In this document: positions 1-9,000 of the stretch, in pieces
Numbering within the stretch: the stretch's first letter is position 1
How the letters are laid out: each line of letters opens with the position of its first letter
Assembly: GCF_014349155.1 (NCBI RefSeq)
Contig: NZ_JACSIT010000152.1
Location: forward strand, 1 to 64,000
DNA length: 64,000 nt
Direction: 5' to 3'
From: Neolewinella lacunae
Lineage (GTDB): Bacteria > Bacteroidota > Bacteroidia > Chitinophagales > Saprospiraceae
Notes under the pieces: generated by a model
Told to the model about the DNA's origin: nothing
Database searches by the model: none
Seen by the model: only the letters and a program-made list of their open reading frames with translations
Made by a program: the position numbers and the translations under genes

Positions 1-2
1 AA

Positions 3-773
3 TCTTTGCTGGATTATTATGCCGAAATCCTTGAGCAACGGGCTGACGAACTGCTCCAGATCAGTAAATACGTGGTAGTCGATGCGTACTTTTCCCGAAA
101 TCCATTCATCCAACGCGTTGTCAATGCAGGTTTTCATGTAGTCTCCCGCTTGCGTAAAAACGTCAGTCTGCGCTACTACTACAGCGGACCACAAAAGTCA
201 AAAGGGCGGCCTAAGGAATATGCTGGCTTTGTCAACTTATTTAACCTTGATCCTGCCGTATTTAGTCGAGTGGAAGCGCTGAGTTCACCTCAAACCGTTG
301 CTTGGACGGGCGTGGTTCAACTAAAAGTAGCAGGATTAAAAATCCGTATCGTGGTTATACACCAACTTGACGAAAAAAACAAAATCAAGTCTGTGAAGGT
401 ATACATGAGCACCGATGTTGATCAGCCAGCCGAACAAATTGTCCATGCTTACCGCTGTCGTTACCAACAAGAATTCATTTTCCGCGATGGCAAGCAGTTC
501 AGCGGTTTAGAAGAGGGGCAAGGGCGTGATTGGCTTAAGATCGACTTCCACGTCAACTGCGCGCTAACGGTAGTTAATTTGGCTAAAGCTGCCCACCACT
601 TAGCGGTTCCCGACCTTGAACGCGGAGCATTTTCCATGGCTGATATTACAACTGCCTATACCAATGAGCGCTTGGCTTTACGCATTTTCAGCAGGTGTGG
701 GATTGACCCGAACCTGCCAAAAAGTCAAGAGGTACTGGCGGAGGTCAGGAACTACGCCGCTAGAGCAGCTTGA
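3..773 (+). CDS. IS4-type DDE transposase, C-terminal part (5' end outside window)
   Basis: DNA-cutting and joining enzyme of an insertion sequence. The reading frame is already open at the first complete codon, so the N-terminus and the left end of the element lie outside the window. A VVVDAYFSR segment early in the fragment fits one of the catalytic Asp residues. The C-terminal part carries an exact YREK signature of the IS4 group (Tyr-x2-Arg-x3-Glu-x6-Lys in YRCRYQQEFIFRDGK), which includes the catalytic Glu. The stop codon is at 771-773. Only 15 bases further on, in the same frame, sequence of a metalloprotease begins, so the right end of the element must lie in or just after the 3' end of this gene. 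I could not define the terminal inverted repeat because the left end is missing. Confidence 0.85.
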   Translation, partial: SLLDYYAEILEQRADELLQISKYVVVDAYFSRNPFIQRVVNAGFHVVSRLRKNVSLRYYYSGPQKSKGRPKEYAGFVNLFNLDPAVFSRVEALSSPQTVAWTGVVQLKVAGLKIRIVVIHQLDEKNKIKSVKVYMSTDVDQPAEQIVHAYRCRYQQEFIFRDGKQFSGLEEGQGRDWLKIDFHVNCALTVVNLAKAAHHLAVPDLERGAFSMADITTAYTNERLALRIFSRCGIDPNLPKSQEVLAEVRNYAARAA

Positions 774-788
774 AATCGCAGCGGACCA

Positions 789-1931
789 TTGTTCAATATC
801 TTTATCGCTAATGTTAATGGCCCTGACAATGGCTTTGCCCGAGGTTTGGGCTCAACTACGCTGGTTAATGAGAACTTTAGTGCGCAGCTATTAATCCACG
901 AACTTGGGCACGGGCTAGTGCTCCAGCATACTTTCGATGGGACACCACAAAACAATGATGATTGTGATGACACCCCGTTCATTTCCTGGACTTACGACCG
1001 AAATGGTGATGGATCAATTGACGCCAGTGGCAATCGCTGCTGGAATCTTTCAAACGTAGATACTAGTGGCATTAACCTGTGCCAGCCCAATGGCACTACG
1101 GTAGTGAACAGCCACCCCTGTTGCGAGCAGCGTTATCAGAATAACAATATGATGACCTATGCCTCCTACGCTAGTGATCCTAATGTTTCAGCCTTCACTC
1201 CTTGCCAGATGGGTAAAATGCTGGACAATCTGTTGAATGATAAGTGCGACTTGATTGATGAGATTAACCCTGGCTGCCCGCCAGCATCGGCGCATATTGG
1301 GTTATTGCCTATCGTTGACTTCAGCGAAGATTGTAAGTTCAGCTTCTACTTTCAGGCGAGCACTAACGAGGTAGAATACCGCGTTACCTACGAAGTACAA
1401 CAACCCAACGGCAGTTTTACGACTTTTCGCCAAACGGACTGGATAGACGGTCAAGCTGGCCAAGACCGTGTGGCAGTAGGAACAAAAGAGCACGATAAGT
1501 TTGCCAACATCGTGCTGCTATCTAATGCTACCTATAACGTCATCATTGAAACCCGTAACTTGTGCGGGGATACTGATCTTTATGCGAGGCAGTTCACTAC
1601 AGGAAACTGTGACTTACGACCGGCTGACGACGGCGGCACCTTCAATCCTCTTGAGGACGGAAGTGTAGTGGTTTACCCCAACCCTTCAATCAACGGAACG
1701 ACCCTCAGTTACACCACTAACGCTGAAGCGGATATTAAAATCTACCTCACCACCTCGTCTGGAAACGGAAACTCAGTGCAAACCTTGCTGAAGCAAGCGG
1801 ATTCGGGAAATAAGGAAGCTTGCACCTACAGCGTTTACTTCCCTACTCACGAACTTGGTGAAGGCCTGAACTACATTAGCATTCACGCCGACGACAACAT
1901 CGTAGTGCGAAGAGTACAAAAAAATAACTAG
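789..1931 (+). pseudogene. Secreted M43-type (pappalysin/cytophagalysin) metalloprotease, 5'-truncated beside an IS, with T9SS type-A tail
   Basis: C-terminal remnant of a secreted zinc protease. Near the start it has HELGHGLVLQH (His37, Glu38, His41, His47 counted from 789), then the CDDTP segment typical of M43 enzymes, and a Met-turn-like NNMMTY. A beta-rich middle follows, then a C-terminal sorting domain beginning at VVVYPNPS, so the product was a T9SS cargo. No signal peptide, propeptide or N-terminal half of the catalytic domain is present. The first in-frame codon after the upstream transposase stop (TGA 771-773) leads straight into conserved catalytic-domain sequence. The only start is a TTG at 789. 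I infer disruption by IS insertion. A translated fragment would lack its export signal and is probably inactive. Confidence 0.75.
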
Positions 1932-1934
1932 GCA

Positions 1935-2921
1935 ATGATTGATAAATTAATAAAAAGCCTCGTTATTTTTCTTGCGGTTTTCACGGGTATTCCCCTTTGC
2001 GCCCAAGCCCAGGACTCCATCCTAGTCACCATCCCCTTCTACTTTGAAGACGGGGTGGGGAACAGGGATACCGTAATCATCATTATTTCTGACCACCAAA
2101 ATGATTCCACCAATTTAGCACTTAGTTCAGAGAATACCATTGCGGTGCCGTTTGATAGTGTATTTGAGGTAAGGGCGAGTGATTTCTTTAGCTTGTCGGT
2201 ACGCGAGATGCCCCGGTTTACCTATAAAAGGCAGGCAATTTGGCGTGAATACCTAGGCCAGGATCCAAGCAACTGTGGGAACTGGGTCATGGATGATTTT
2301 ATTTCCTTTGCGATGAAGGTAAAATACCCACCTCTAAAAGTTTCCTGGGACCCAGCCGCTTTCGCGGTTGGAAGCCGATTCAATTGTATGGCCGAGAGTG
2401 CCTGGATTATCAACTCTATGGCACCAAACACATTGTGGCAGTGGTGGTACCTCACATTTGAAGGTTTTGTCGATTACCAGTGTATGGCTACGGATTCGGT
2501 AAAGGTCTTTTATCCGTATATCCAAGGGGGGGGATTGGGAGACCGTTTTTTCTATTCATATACACTTTTACCAATCGAAGGTAGTCCCAACCCCGTAGAT
2601 ACCATCGAGCTTATCAATGTATATCTTTACCGGCCGGGCTTCGAGCCCTGCTTCACCAGGGTGGATACGGATTCCCCTGAGCCCTTGGGAGTTGCACCAT
2701 TGGTTTATCCCAATCCAGCGGGCAGCGTCTTATATTGGCGGGCAGCGGAAAATGAGCGGGTGCGAACCTTCAGCGTATATTCGGTAACTGGGCAACGGAT
2801 GCAGGTGGTTGCACTGGCCAATGGCGGGTTAGATGTTTCGCGCTTACCCGCCGGAGCCTACTTTCTGCGCTTAGACTACGCAGACGGGCGCGCTGCCGTA
2901 AGCAAGTTTTTGAAAAGGTGA
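1935..2921 (+). CDS. Secreted protein of unknown function with T9SS type-A sorting domain
   Basis: A 328-residue exported protein. The N-terminus (KSLVIFLAVFTGIPLCAQAQD) is a clear signal peptide with cleavage near Ala-Gln-Ala-Gln. The middle is beta-rich and I do not recognise a catalytic family. The last ~75 residues (from about LVYPNPAGSV, ending in a Gly/Ala-rich strand and KFLKR) form a type-A T9SS sorting domain, so the protein is probably delivered to the surface or medium. It starts 3 bases after the stop of the M43 protease remnant, so the two were probably one transcription unit. If the upstream gene lost its promoter to the IS, this gene may depend on promoter activity from the element. 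Confidence 0.8.
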   Translation: MIDKLIKSLVIFLAVFTGIPLCAQAQDSILVTIPFYFEDGVGNRDTVIIIISDHQNDSTNLALSSENTIAVPFDSVFEVRASDFFSLSVREMPRFTYKRQAIWREYLGQDPSNCGNWVMDDFISFAMKVKYPPLKVSWDPAAFAVGSRFNCMAESAWIINSMAPNTLWQWWYLTFEGFVDYQCMATDSVKVFYPYIQGGGLGDRFFYSYTLLPIEGSPNPVDTIELINVYLYRPGFEPCFTRVDTDSPEPLGVAPLVYPNPAGSVLYWRAAENERVRTFSVYSVTGQRMQVVALANGGLDVSRLPAGAYFLRLDYADGRAAVSKFLKR

Positions 2922-3019
2922 TCCTCCCCTGCTTGACCAGGCGCTGCGCCCCATCCTCTCTCCTCCATCCTTCGGGTCGGGTTGGAGCACTTGTTGACCT
3001 AAACCTCGCTCCCTGTCCT

Positions 3020-3066
3020 AACTCCCCCCTTCGGGGGGTCGGGGGGGAGCACCTGCGGCCGCGCCC
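3020..3066 (+). repeat. Composite C/G hairpin plus 18-base dispersed repeat (copy 1)
   Basis: A CTCCCCCC / GGGGGGGAG hairpin runs directly into the 18-base core at 3049-3066 (exact, plus orientation). Nearly the same ~45-base block recurs at 53772-53817 upstream of serS. Here it lies between the T9SS cargo gene and the SPT-like gene, about 50 bases upstream of that gene's -7 element. Confidence 0.9.
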
Positions 3067-3116
3067 ATCAAACGCCCTCCCCCGGGCGAGATTAGCAAAA
3101 TGCTGCCTACATTTCG

Positions 3117-3124
3117 TATCTTTG
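3117..3124 (+). promoter_or_regulatory. Promoter -7 element TATCTTTG for the SPT-like gene
   Basis: Exact match to the Bacteroidota TANNTTTG element, 20 bases before the ATG at 3145. No convincing TTG -33 box is visible. It implies a leader of only about 10-15 bases and supports 3145 over the upstream in-frame ATG at 3100, which lies before the promoter. Confidence 0.75.
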
Positions 3125-3144
3125 CGGCGCAAAAGTGCCATCAA

Positions 3145-4410
3145 ATGAAAGACCTTTTCGAGAAATTCGATTTTCGCGGCCCTCTCGGCCAGTACCAGGA
3201 TATTGCCCACGGCTACTTCTCGTTCCCGAAGCTGGAAGGAGAACTCGGCCCCCGCATGCAGTTCCGCGGTAAGGAGTACATCATCTGGAGCATCAACTCC
3301 TACCTGGGCCTGACCAACCACCCCGAGGTGCGCAAGGCCGACGCCGAGGCCGCCGCGCAGTACGGCATGGCCTACCCAATGGGTGCCCGCATCATGAGCG
3401 GCGAGACCGACGCCCACCTGCAACTGGAAAAAGAACTGGCGGAATTCACCCAGAAGGAAGCCTGCCTGCTGCTCAACTTTGGCTACCAGGGCATCATGTC
3501 CATCGTCGACGCCTGCCTCTCCCGCCACGACGTGGTGGTGTACGACCGCGACGACCACGCCTGTATCATGGACGGCATCCGGATGCACACCGGCCCCAAA
3601 TTTGCCTTCAAGCACAACGACATCGAGCACTTTGAGGTCCGCCTCAAGCAAGCCAAAGCCGAAGCCGAAAAGCGCAACTCCGGCATCCTCGTCATCTCCG
3701 AAGGCGTCTTCGGGATGCGCGGCGAGCAGGGCATCCTCAAAGAAATCTGCGCCTTCAAAGAAGAGTACGGCTTCCGCCTGCTGGTAGACGATGCCCACGG
3801 CTTCGGTACCCTCGGCGCAACGGGCATGGGCGCGGGCGAGGCCCAGGGCGTCCAAGACCAGATCGATATCTACTTCTCGACCTTCGCCAAGGCCATGTCT
3901 GGCTTCGGCGCTTTTGTCTCAGCCGATAAAGACATCATCGAGTACTTCCGCTACAACCTGCGCAGCCAGCTCTTCGCCAAGTCGCTCTGTATGCCCATGG
4001 TCATCGGTGGCCTGGCCCGCCTGCGCCTGCTGCGGACCCTGCCCGAACTGCGCGAAAAACTCTGGCGCAACGTCAACCACCTGCAAAATGGACTGAAAGA
4101 TGCTGGCTTCGACATCGGCAACACCGGGGCCTGCGTAACGCCCGTGTACATGCACGGAAACGAATACGAGGCAGGGGCGCTGATCTACGACATCCGCGAA
4201 ACCTATGGCATTTTCTGTTCCATCGTACTGCCGCCCATGATCCCCAAAGGGCAGATCCTGCTGCGCCTCATCCCCACGGCGGAGCACTCCGAAGAGGACA
4301 TCGAGACGACGTTGAATGCCTTCCGCTCCGTACGCTCCAAGCTGCAAGACGGTACCTACGCCAAGATGGGTGAACTTTTGGCCCAGGGTGCGGTAGAAGG
4401 CGTGTTGTAA
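3145..4410 (+). CDS. spt: Alpha-oxoamine synthase, serine palmitoyltransferase-like
   Basis: PLP enzyme of the AONS/KBL/SPT family, 421 residues, predicted to condense an acyl-CoA with an amino acid. In Bacteroidota the usual member with this architecture is serine palmitoyltransferase, which makes 3-ketosphinganine for sphingolipids. Visible features are the substrate-loop NSYLGL, the cofactor Asp/His in LLVDDAHGFGTLG (about residues 203-213) and the Schiff-base lysine in STFAKAMSGFGAF (Lys239). The start at 3145 is chosen because it follows a TATCTTTG promoter; the ATG at 3100 would give a non-conserved 15-residue extension. A strong terminator follows. The next gene is a GNAT-fold protein in the same orientation. 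Glycine C-acetyltransferase (Kbl) or BioF activity cannot be excluded from sequence alone. Confidence 0.8.
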   Translation: MKDLFEKFDFRGPLGQYQDIAHGYFSFPKLEGELGPRMQFRGKEYIIWSINSYLGLTNHPEVRKADAEAAAQYGMAYPMGARIMSGETDAHLQLEKELAEFTQKEACLLLNFGYQGIMSIVDACLSRHDVVVYDRDDHACIMDGIRMHTGPKFAFKHNDIEHFEVRLKQAKAEAEKRNSGILVISEGVFGMRGEQGILKEICAFKEEYGFRLLVDDAHGFGTLGATGMGAGEAQGVQDQIDIYFSTFAKAMSGFGAFVSADKDIIEYFRYNLRSQLFAKSLCMPMVIGGLARLRLLRTLPELREKLWRNVNHLQNGLKDAGFDIGNTGACVTPVYMHGNEYEAGALIYDIRETYGIFCSIVLPPMIPKGQILLRLIPTAEHSEEDIETTLNAFRSVRSKLQDGTYAKMGELLAQGAVEGVL

Positions 4411-4438
4411 ACCACGGCATAAACCACACCAACACCGC

Positions 4439-4479
4439 GCGGGGCGGCACCAAATGCGGTGCTGCCCCGCACGTTTTTT
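4439..4479 (+). terminator. Rho-independent terminator after the SPT-like gene
   Basis: A 13-base-pair stem (GCGGGGCGGCACC with GGTGCTGCCCCGC, one G-T pair), a six-base loop, then ACG and six T residues, 28 bases after the stop codon. Confidence 0.85.
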
Positions 4480-4532
4480 AGGGCACGCCCCGCTGCGTAG
4501 CCTCACCGCTCCCGCAACACCCCGTCCCAACG

Positions 4533-4540
4533 TACCTTTG
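4533..4540 (+). promoter_or_regulatory. Promoter -7 element TACCTTTG almost touching the GNAT gene start
   Basis: Exact TANNTTTG match, with only four bases between its last G and the ATG at 4545. Transcription should begin at or within a few bases of the start codon, which predicts a leaderless or near-leaderless mRNA. Confidence 0.75.
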
Positions 4541-4544
4541 CGGA

Positions 4545-5759
4545 ATGCACCACCAGGATTATCAACTGCTTTCCGTCAGCGACTTCGGTCATTTCCACCG
4601 GGTTCTCGATACCGTCTACCAGGGCAACCCGCAGTACGTCCATCCGCTGCGAAGCGATATTGAAGGCATCCTGAGTGCCAAAAACGGGGCTTTTACGGGA
4701 GACAACCTCCGGCTTTGGGTGGTGCTGGAAAATGGCCAACGGCCCGTGGGGCGAATTGCGGCCTTCATCGACACTTCGCGGGCGGAAGAGTGGACCATCC
4801 CCACCGGCGGCCTGGGCTTTTTCGAGAGCATCAACGATGATGCGGTGGCCGAACTCCTTTTCAACGCCGCCGAAGGCTGGCTGACCGAGCGCGGGATGCA
4901 CGCGGTGGACGGACCGATCAACTTCGGGGAGCGGGATAAGTTCTGGGGTCTGCTCGTCAGGGGTTGGTACCGCCCCGTCTACCAGGAAACCTACAACCCG
5001 CCCTATTACCAGCGGATGTTCGAGGAGCGGGGCTACGTGGCCCACGAGCAGTGCCTGACCATGCGCGGTACGGTGCTGGGCTTCCCCGCCGAGCGCCTCG
5101 CTGGCCTGGCCGCCCGGATCCGCGAACGCTACGGCCTGAGCACCAGGCAGATTACCAGGGGTAAGCTGCGGGAAAACGCCGAAGACTTCGCCACCGTCTA
5201 CAACGCCGCCTTCAACCACTGGCCCTACTTCAAACCCCTGACGGGCCAAGACATCTACCCCGTCTTCCAGCAGATGAAACCCATCCTGGACCCCCACCTC
5301 ACCTGCCTGGCCTACGACCGCGACGGCGCACCGATCGGGCTGGCGGGCCTCATCCCCGACATCAACTGCTTCCTCGGCGGGCTGGGCGGAAGGCTGGATA
5401 TGCTCAACCTCCCCCGCTTCCTCTACCGCCTTAAATTCCAGAAGCAACCCCGCAATTGCAAGGGCATCGCCTTCGGTATTGCCAAAGACTTTCAGCGTCA
5501 GGGCGTCTATCCCTTAATGGTGGATGCCATGTACCAGAGCGGACAACAGCACAACGCCCGTACCTACCAATACGTCGATATGGCCACCATCCGGGGCCAC
5601 AATAAATTGATGGTAGATACTTGCCAGCAGATGAATACCGATATCCACCGCGTCCACATCGCCTACCGCAAGGCGCTGGTGCCTGCCGCCACCTGGGAAG
5701 CCTTCGCGATGCTGGAAGTGGATGATGTGGCGATGGGGGTGTACGGTGGTGCGGCCTGA
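4545..5759 (+). CDS. GNAT-fold acyltransferase-like protein, candidate sphingolipid N-acyltransferase
   Basis: Cytoplasmic protein of 404 residues with a GNAT-type (acyl-CoA N-acyltransferase) fold. It contains a conserved GPINFGERDKFWG segment at about residues 125-137 and a C-terminal part (GIAFGIAKDFQRQGV…) resembling the acyl-CoA-binding strand-helix of GNAT enzymes. It has no signal peptide or membrane segment. It lies 134 bases downstream of the SPT-like gene but has its own promoter. In Caulobacter an acyltransferase of this general fold is the bacterial ceramide synthase. From the pairing with an SPT-like enzyme I infer N-acylation of a sphingoid base, but the sequence does not prove the substrate. 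A generic N-acetyltransferase is the alternative. Confidence 0.6.
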   Translation: MHHQDYQLLSVSDFGHFHRVLDTVYQGNPQYVHPLRSDIEGILSAKNGAFTGDNLRLWVVLENGQRPVGRIAAFIDTSRAEEWTIPTGGLGFFESINDDAVAELLFNAAEGWLTERGMHAVDGPINFGERDKFWGLLVRGWYRPVYQETYNPPYYQRMFEERGYVAHEQCLTMRGTVLGFPAERLAGLAARIRERYGLSTRQITRGKLRENAEDFATVYNAAFNHWPYFKPLTGQDIYPVFQQMKPILDPHLTCLAYDRDGAPIGLAGLIPDINCFLGGLGGRLDMLNLPRFLYRLKFQKQPRNCKGIAFGIAKDFQRQGVYPLMVDAMYQSGQQHNARTYQYVDMATIRGHNKLMVDTCQQMNTDIHRVHIAYRKALVPAATWEAFAMLEVDDVAMGVYGGAA

Positions 5760-5970
5760 GATGGTGAGGTGGAGACGTTTCACGTCGACTGCTCCACGCT
5801 TTCTAGCCCATGGAGTCCCTCGGATCCGGACCTCTGGTCCGGCGAAAAAGGGCCAGACGTAGCCCTCTTTAGCCCATGGAGTTACATGGAGTTAAAGCAT
5901 AGAGTATCACGGAGTTTTCCTTCCTTCCTGAAAATCTCTACCTCGACGGATTGTCCCTGAAAAGAACAAG
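5760..5970. other. Intergenic region with a short direct repeat and a hairpin
   Basis: Lies between convergent genes. TAGCCCATGGAGT occurs at 5804-5816 and again at 5870-5882. Between them is CCGGACC-TCT-GGTCCGG (5826-5842), a 7-base-pair hairpin. The short open frames here look unconstrained and I see no gene. Confidence 0.5.
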
Positions 5971-6003
5971 GGTAGCGTCGGGCAAAACCCGACGCTACCT
6001 TTA
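5971..6003. terminator. Bidirectional terminator between convergent genes
   Basis: A perfect 12-base-pair stem (GGTAGCGTCGGG / CCCGACGCTACC) with a CAAAA loop. T residues follow on the plus strand and an A-rich stretch (AAAAGAACAA) precedes it, which gives a U-rich tail on the minus strand. It can end both the GNAT gene and the Asp-box propeller gene arriving from opposite sides. Confidence 0.8.
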
Positions 6004-6008
6004 AACCC

Positions 6009-9000
6009 CTACAACTTCCCAAAGGGCGACAAATTCGCCGCCGCCACCTCCCGGCGGAAAGCAGCGAAATCTCCCCCCATGAAAAGTTCTACTTTATTGA
6101 CGAAATCGGCCGCAGCATTCTGGAAGTGCCCCAGGCTAACGGTGGCCATTTGGCTGGGCTGCCCTTCCACCTGCCGGATGTAGCGGCTGGCCTCGAAGAG
6201 TTTTGACTGCAGGTTGGTGGGGTTGCGCTGGATGCCCTTGAGGTCTTCCTTTTCAGTGTAGATCTCTTCGAGGTCGGCGATTTGCTTCAGCAGGGCTTTG
6301 GCATCTTTTTCCAGAGAATCTTTAACCGCTTTGGGGGCATCCGCCAGGAGGCCCTGGACGGTTTTGATGCTCTTGCCAGCGTTGCGCAGGTCGGTCCAGG
6401 CGGCGTCTACCCGCACGATGGTGGTATCCAGTTCTGCCTGGAGTTTTTCGCGTTCGGCGAAAGCATTAGGCGCGGTTTTTTCCCGGGGGTCGGCGTGGAC
6501 GGTCAGGAGGGTTTTGCCCACTTGCTTGCCGTAGGTCATGACCACTTCGTATACGCCGGGCGTGACGCTGGCACCCGGGGCAGGGTCTGCGTCTTCGCGG
6601 GCTTCCCGGCGGCTGGGGAAGGAAACGCCGTCGCGGCGCATGTTCCAACTGGTGCGGTTCATCCCCCACTGCGGGGTGATGCGGTAGGTGCGGATGGTAT
6701 CGCCCGTTTGTACATCAACGACCTGGATTTTTACCTTGCCTTTGGGGCCTTCCACTGGGTCTGGGCTTTCCGCCCGGGGCCTCGCCTGGCTGGCCATGGC
6801 GGCAGCGGAGAAAGTGGGCAAGTCTTCCACTACCCCAGCGGGTGCCTGGGGGTAGGCCAGCAGGCGGCTCACGTCGGGCTTATCCGTGGCTGTTGCCGCA
6901 GGAGCAGGTGCTTTTTCGCCTTTTTTACCTTTGGCATCGGCCATGGCTGGAACTGCTTTAGCCTCCATTTTACCTTTGGCTTTCGGGGCCTGGGGCATCA
7001 CATAGAAAGAAAGCATAGCACCGCCGCGACGGTCCTGGCCCTGGAATTGCCCCTGGGCGTAAAAGCGCGTGCCCTGGTAAGAGCGGTACTCCCACTGGTA
7101 AGCGTCGGGGGCGGGGAAGACGGCAAAACTATCGCGCAGCATTTCTACGCCCGACTGGGCAATGGCGCGGAAGGGGCGGATGTCGTCCAGAATCCACGCC
7201 GCCCGGCCGAAGGTGCCGATGATGAGGTCGTGCTCACGGGGGTGGATTTTGAGGTCGCGGACCGAGACGTTTGGGAAGGTATGGTTGTAGTGCGTCCAGT
7301 CTTTGCCGTAGTTGAAACTCACCCACAGGCCCTGGTCGGTACCCAGGAAAAGGAGCTTGGGTTCCACGGGGTCCTGGACGATGCTCAGGGCGTGGCCGCT
7401 CACGTCGCTTTCGTCCACCAGGCGGGTGAAGGTCTCGCCGAAGTCGGTCGTGTGAAACACCATGGGCTGCCGGTCGTTGCGGCGGTAGTCATTGACCACC
7501 ACGAAGGCCTCGCTGGCGCGGTGAGGAGAAGGCTCGATGTAAGGAATCCAGCTGCCGGGGGTCATGCCGGGGAGGCGTTTGCTCAGGTCGGTCCAGTTCT
7601 TACCGCCGTCGCGGGTGAGGTGGAGCTTGCCGTCGTCGCTGCTTACCCACAGGGTATTGTCGCCGTAACCGACGCGATTGGGGACGATCGCCAGCAGCGT
7701 CGTGTGGTTCTCGGCCTGGGTCGCGTCGATGGTGAGGCCGCCGCTGGACATCTGCCGCTGCTTCGTGCTGTCGTTGGTGGTCAGGTCGGGGCTGATGATG
7801 GTCCAGCTGTCTCCGCAGTCGGTGCTTTTGTGCACAAACTGGCTGCCGATGTAGATGGTGCAGTCGTTTGTGGGGCTCTGGGCAATGGGGGCGTTCCAGT
7901 TGAAGCGCAGGAAGGTGCCGTCGGGGTGGACCGGGCGGATGCTGGTCGTTTTGCCCGTGCGGCGGTTGACGCGGCCCAGGGCTCCGCCCTGGCTGGCGGC
8001 GTAGACGGTGTTGGGGTCGCCGGGCTTGAAGATGAGGTCAAAGCCGTCGCCGAAGTACACCTCTTGCCAGTCGGCATCGGTGATGCCGCCAGCCTTCAGT
8101 CCCTGGCTGGGGCCTACCCAGCTGCCGTTGTCCTGCATCCCTCCGCCGATGTTGTAGGGGAAGGAAAGGTCGTAATTGATGTGGTAAAACTGGGCCAGGG
8201 GCAGGTTGGCGGCGAAGTGCCAGGTGTCTCCGCCGTCGCGGCTGATGTTCATGCCCCCGTCGTTGCCGTCGAGGATGAACTCGGGGTCGTCCTTGTCGAT
8301 CCAGAAGGCGTGGTGGTCGGGGTGCACGGAGTTGCCATAGTCGGCAATCTGCTGCCAGGTACGGCCGCCGTCTTCGGAGCGGGAAACGTAGGTGGCTACG
8401 TCGAACAGTCGGTTTTCGTTCTGGGGGTCAACGTAAATTTCCGCGTAGTAGAAGGGGCGGTCGCCGATGTTTTTGTCGGTCACCAGTTTCCAGGTGCTAC
8501 CGCCGTCGGTGCTTTTGTAGAGGCCGTTGGTTTTGGCTTCCACGAGGGCGTAGACGATGTTGGGCTTGCTGGCGGCAATGGCCAGGCCGATGCGGCCGAG
8601 GTCGCCCTTGGGCAGTCCGTCTTTGGCGGTGCGCCGCTCCCAGGTGTCGCCGCCGTCGTGGGTAATCCAGATGCCGGAGCCGGGTCCGCCGGAGTTGAAA
8701 AAGTCGGGGTCGCGGTCGAAAGTCCAGGTCGCAGCAATGATCTTGCGGGGGTTGCTGGGGTCCATCACGAGGTCGGCAATGCCGGTGCCTTCGTCGATGT
8801 AGAGCACGTTTTCCCAGGTTTTGCCGCCGTCGGTGGTGCGGTACACGCCCCGTTCTTTGTTGGGGCCCCACATGGAGCCTAGTGCCCCTGCGTAGGCCAC
8901 GTCTGCGTCAGTAGGGTGGGCCAATACGCGGTGAATGTGGCGGGTGGCTTCCAGGCCCATGTGTTGCCAGCTTTTGCCGCCGTCAGGGCTTTTGTAGATG

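Noticed and set aside
2770-3855. 361-codon minus-strand frame across the repeat block and spt
   Set aside because: It overlaps a conserved PLP-enzyme gene and translates the C/G hairpin block; not a plausible gene.
6282-8882. Long open frame (866 codons) antisense to the Asp-box propeller gene
   Set aside because: It mirrors the real gene in a GC-rich genome. The translation is Val/Gly/Ala-rich without domains, while the opposite strand has clear Asp-box motifs and a signal peptide.
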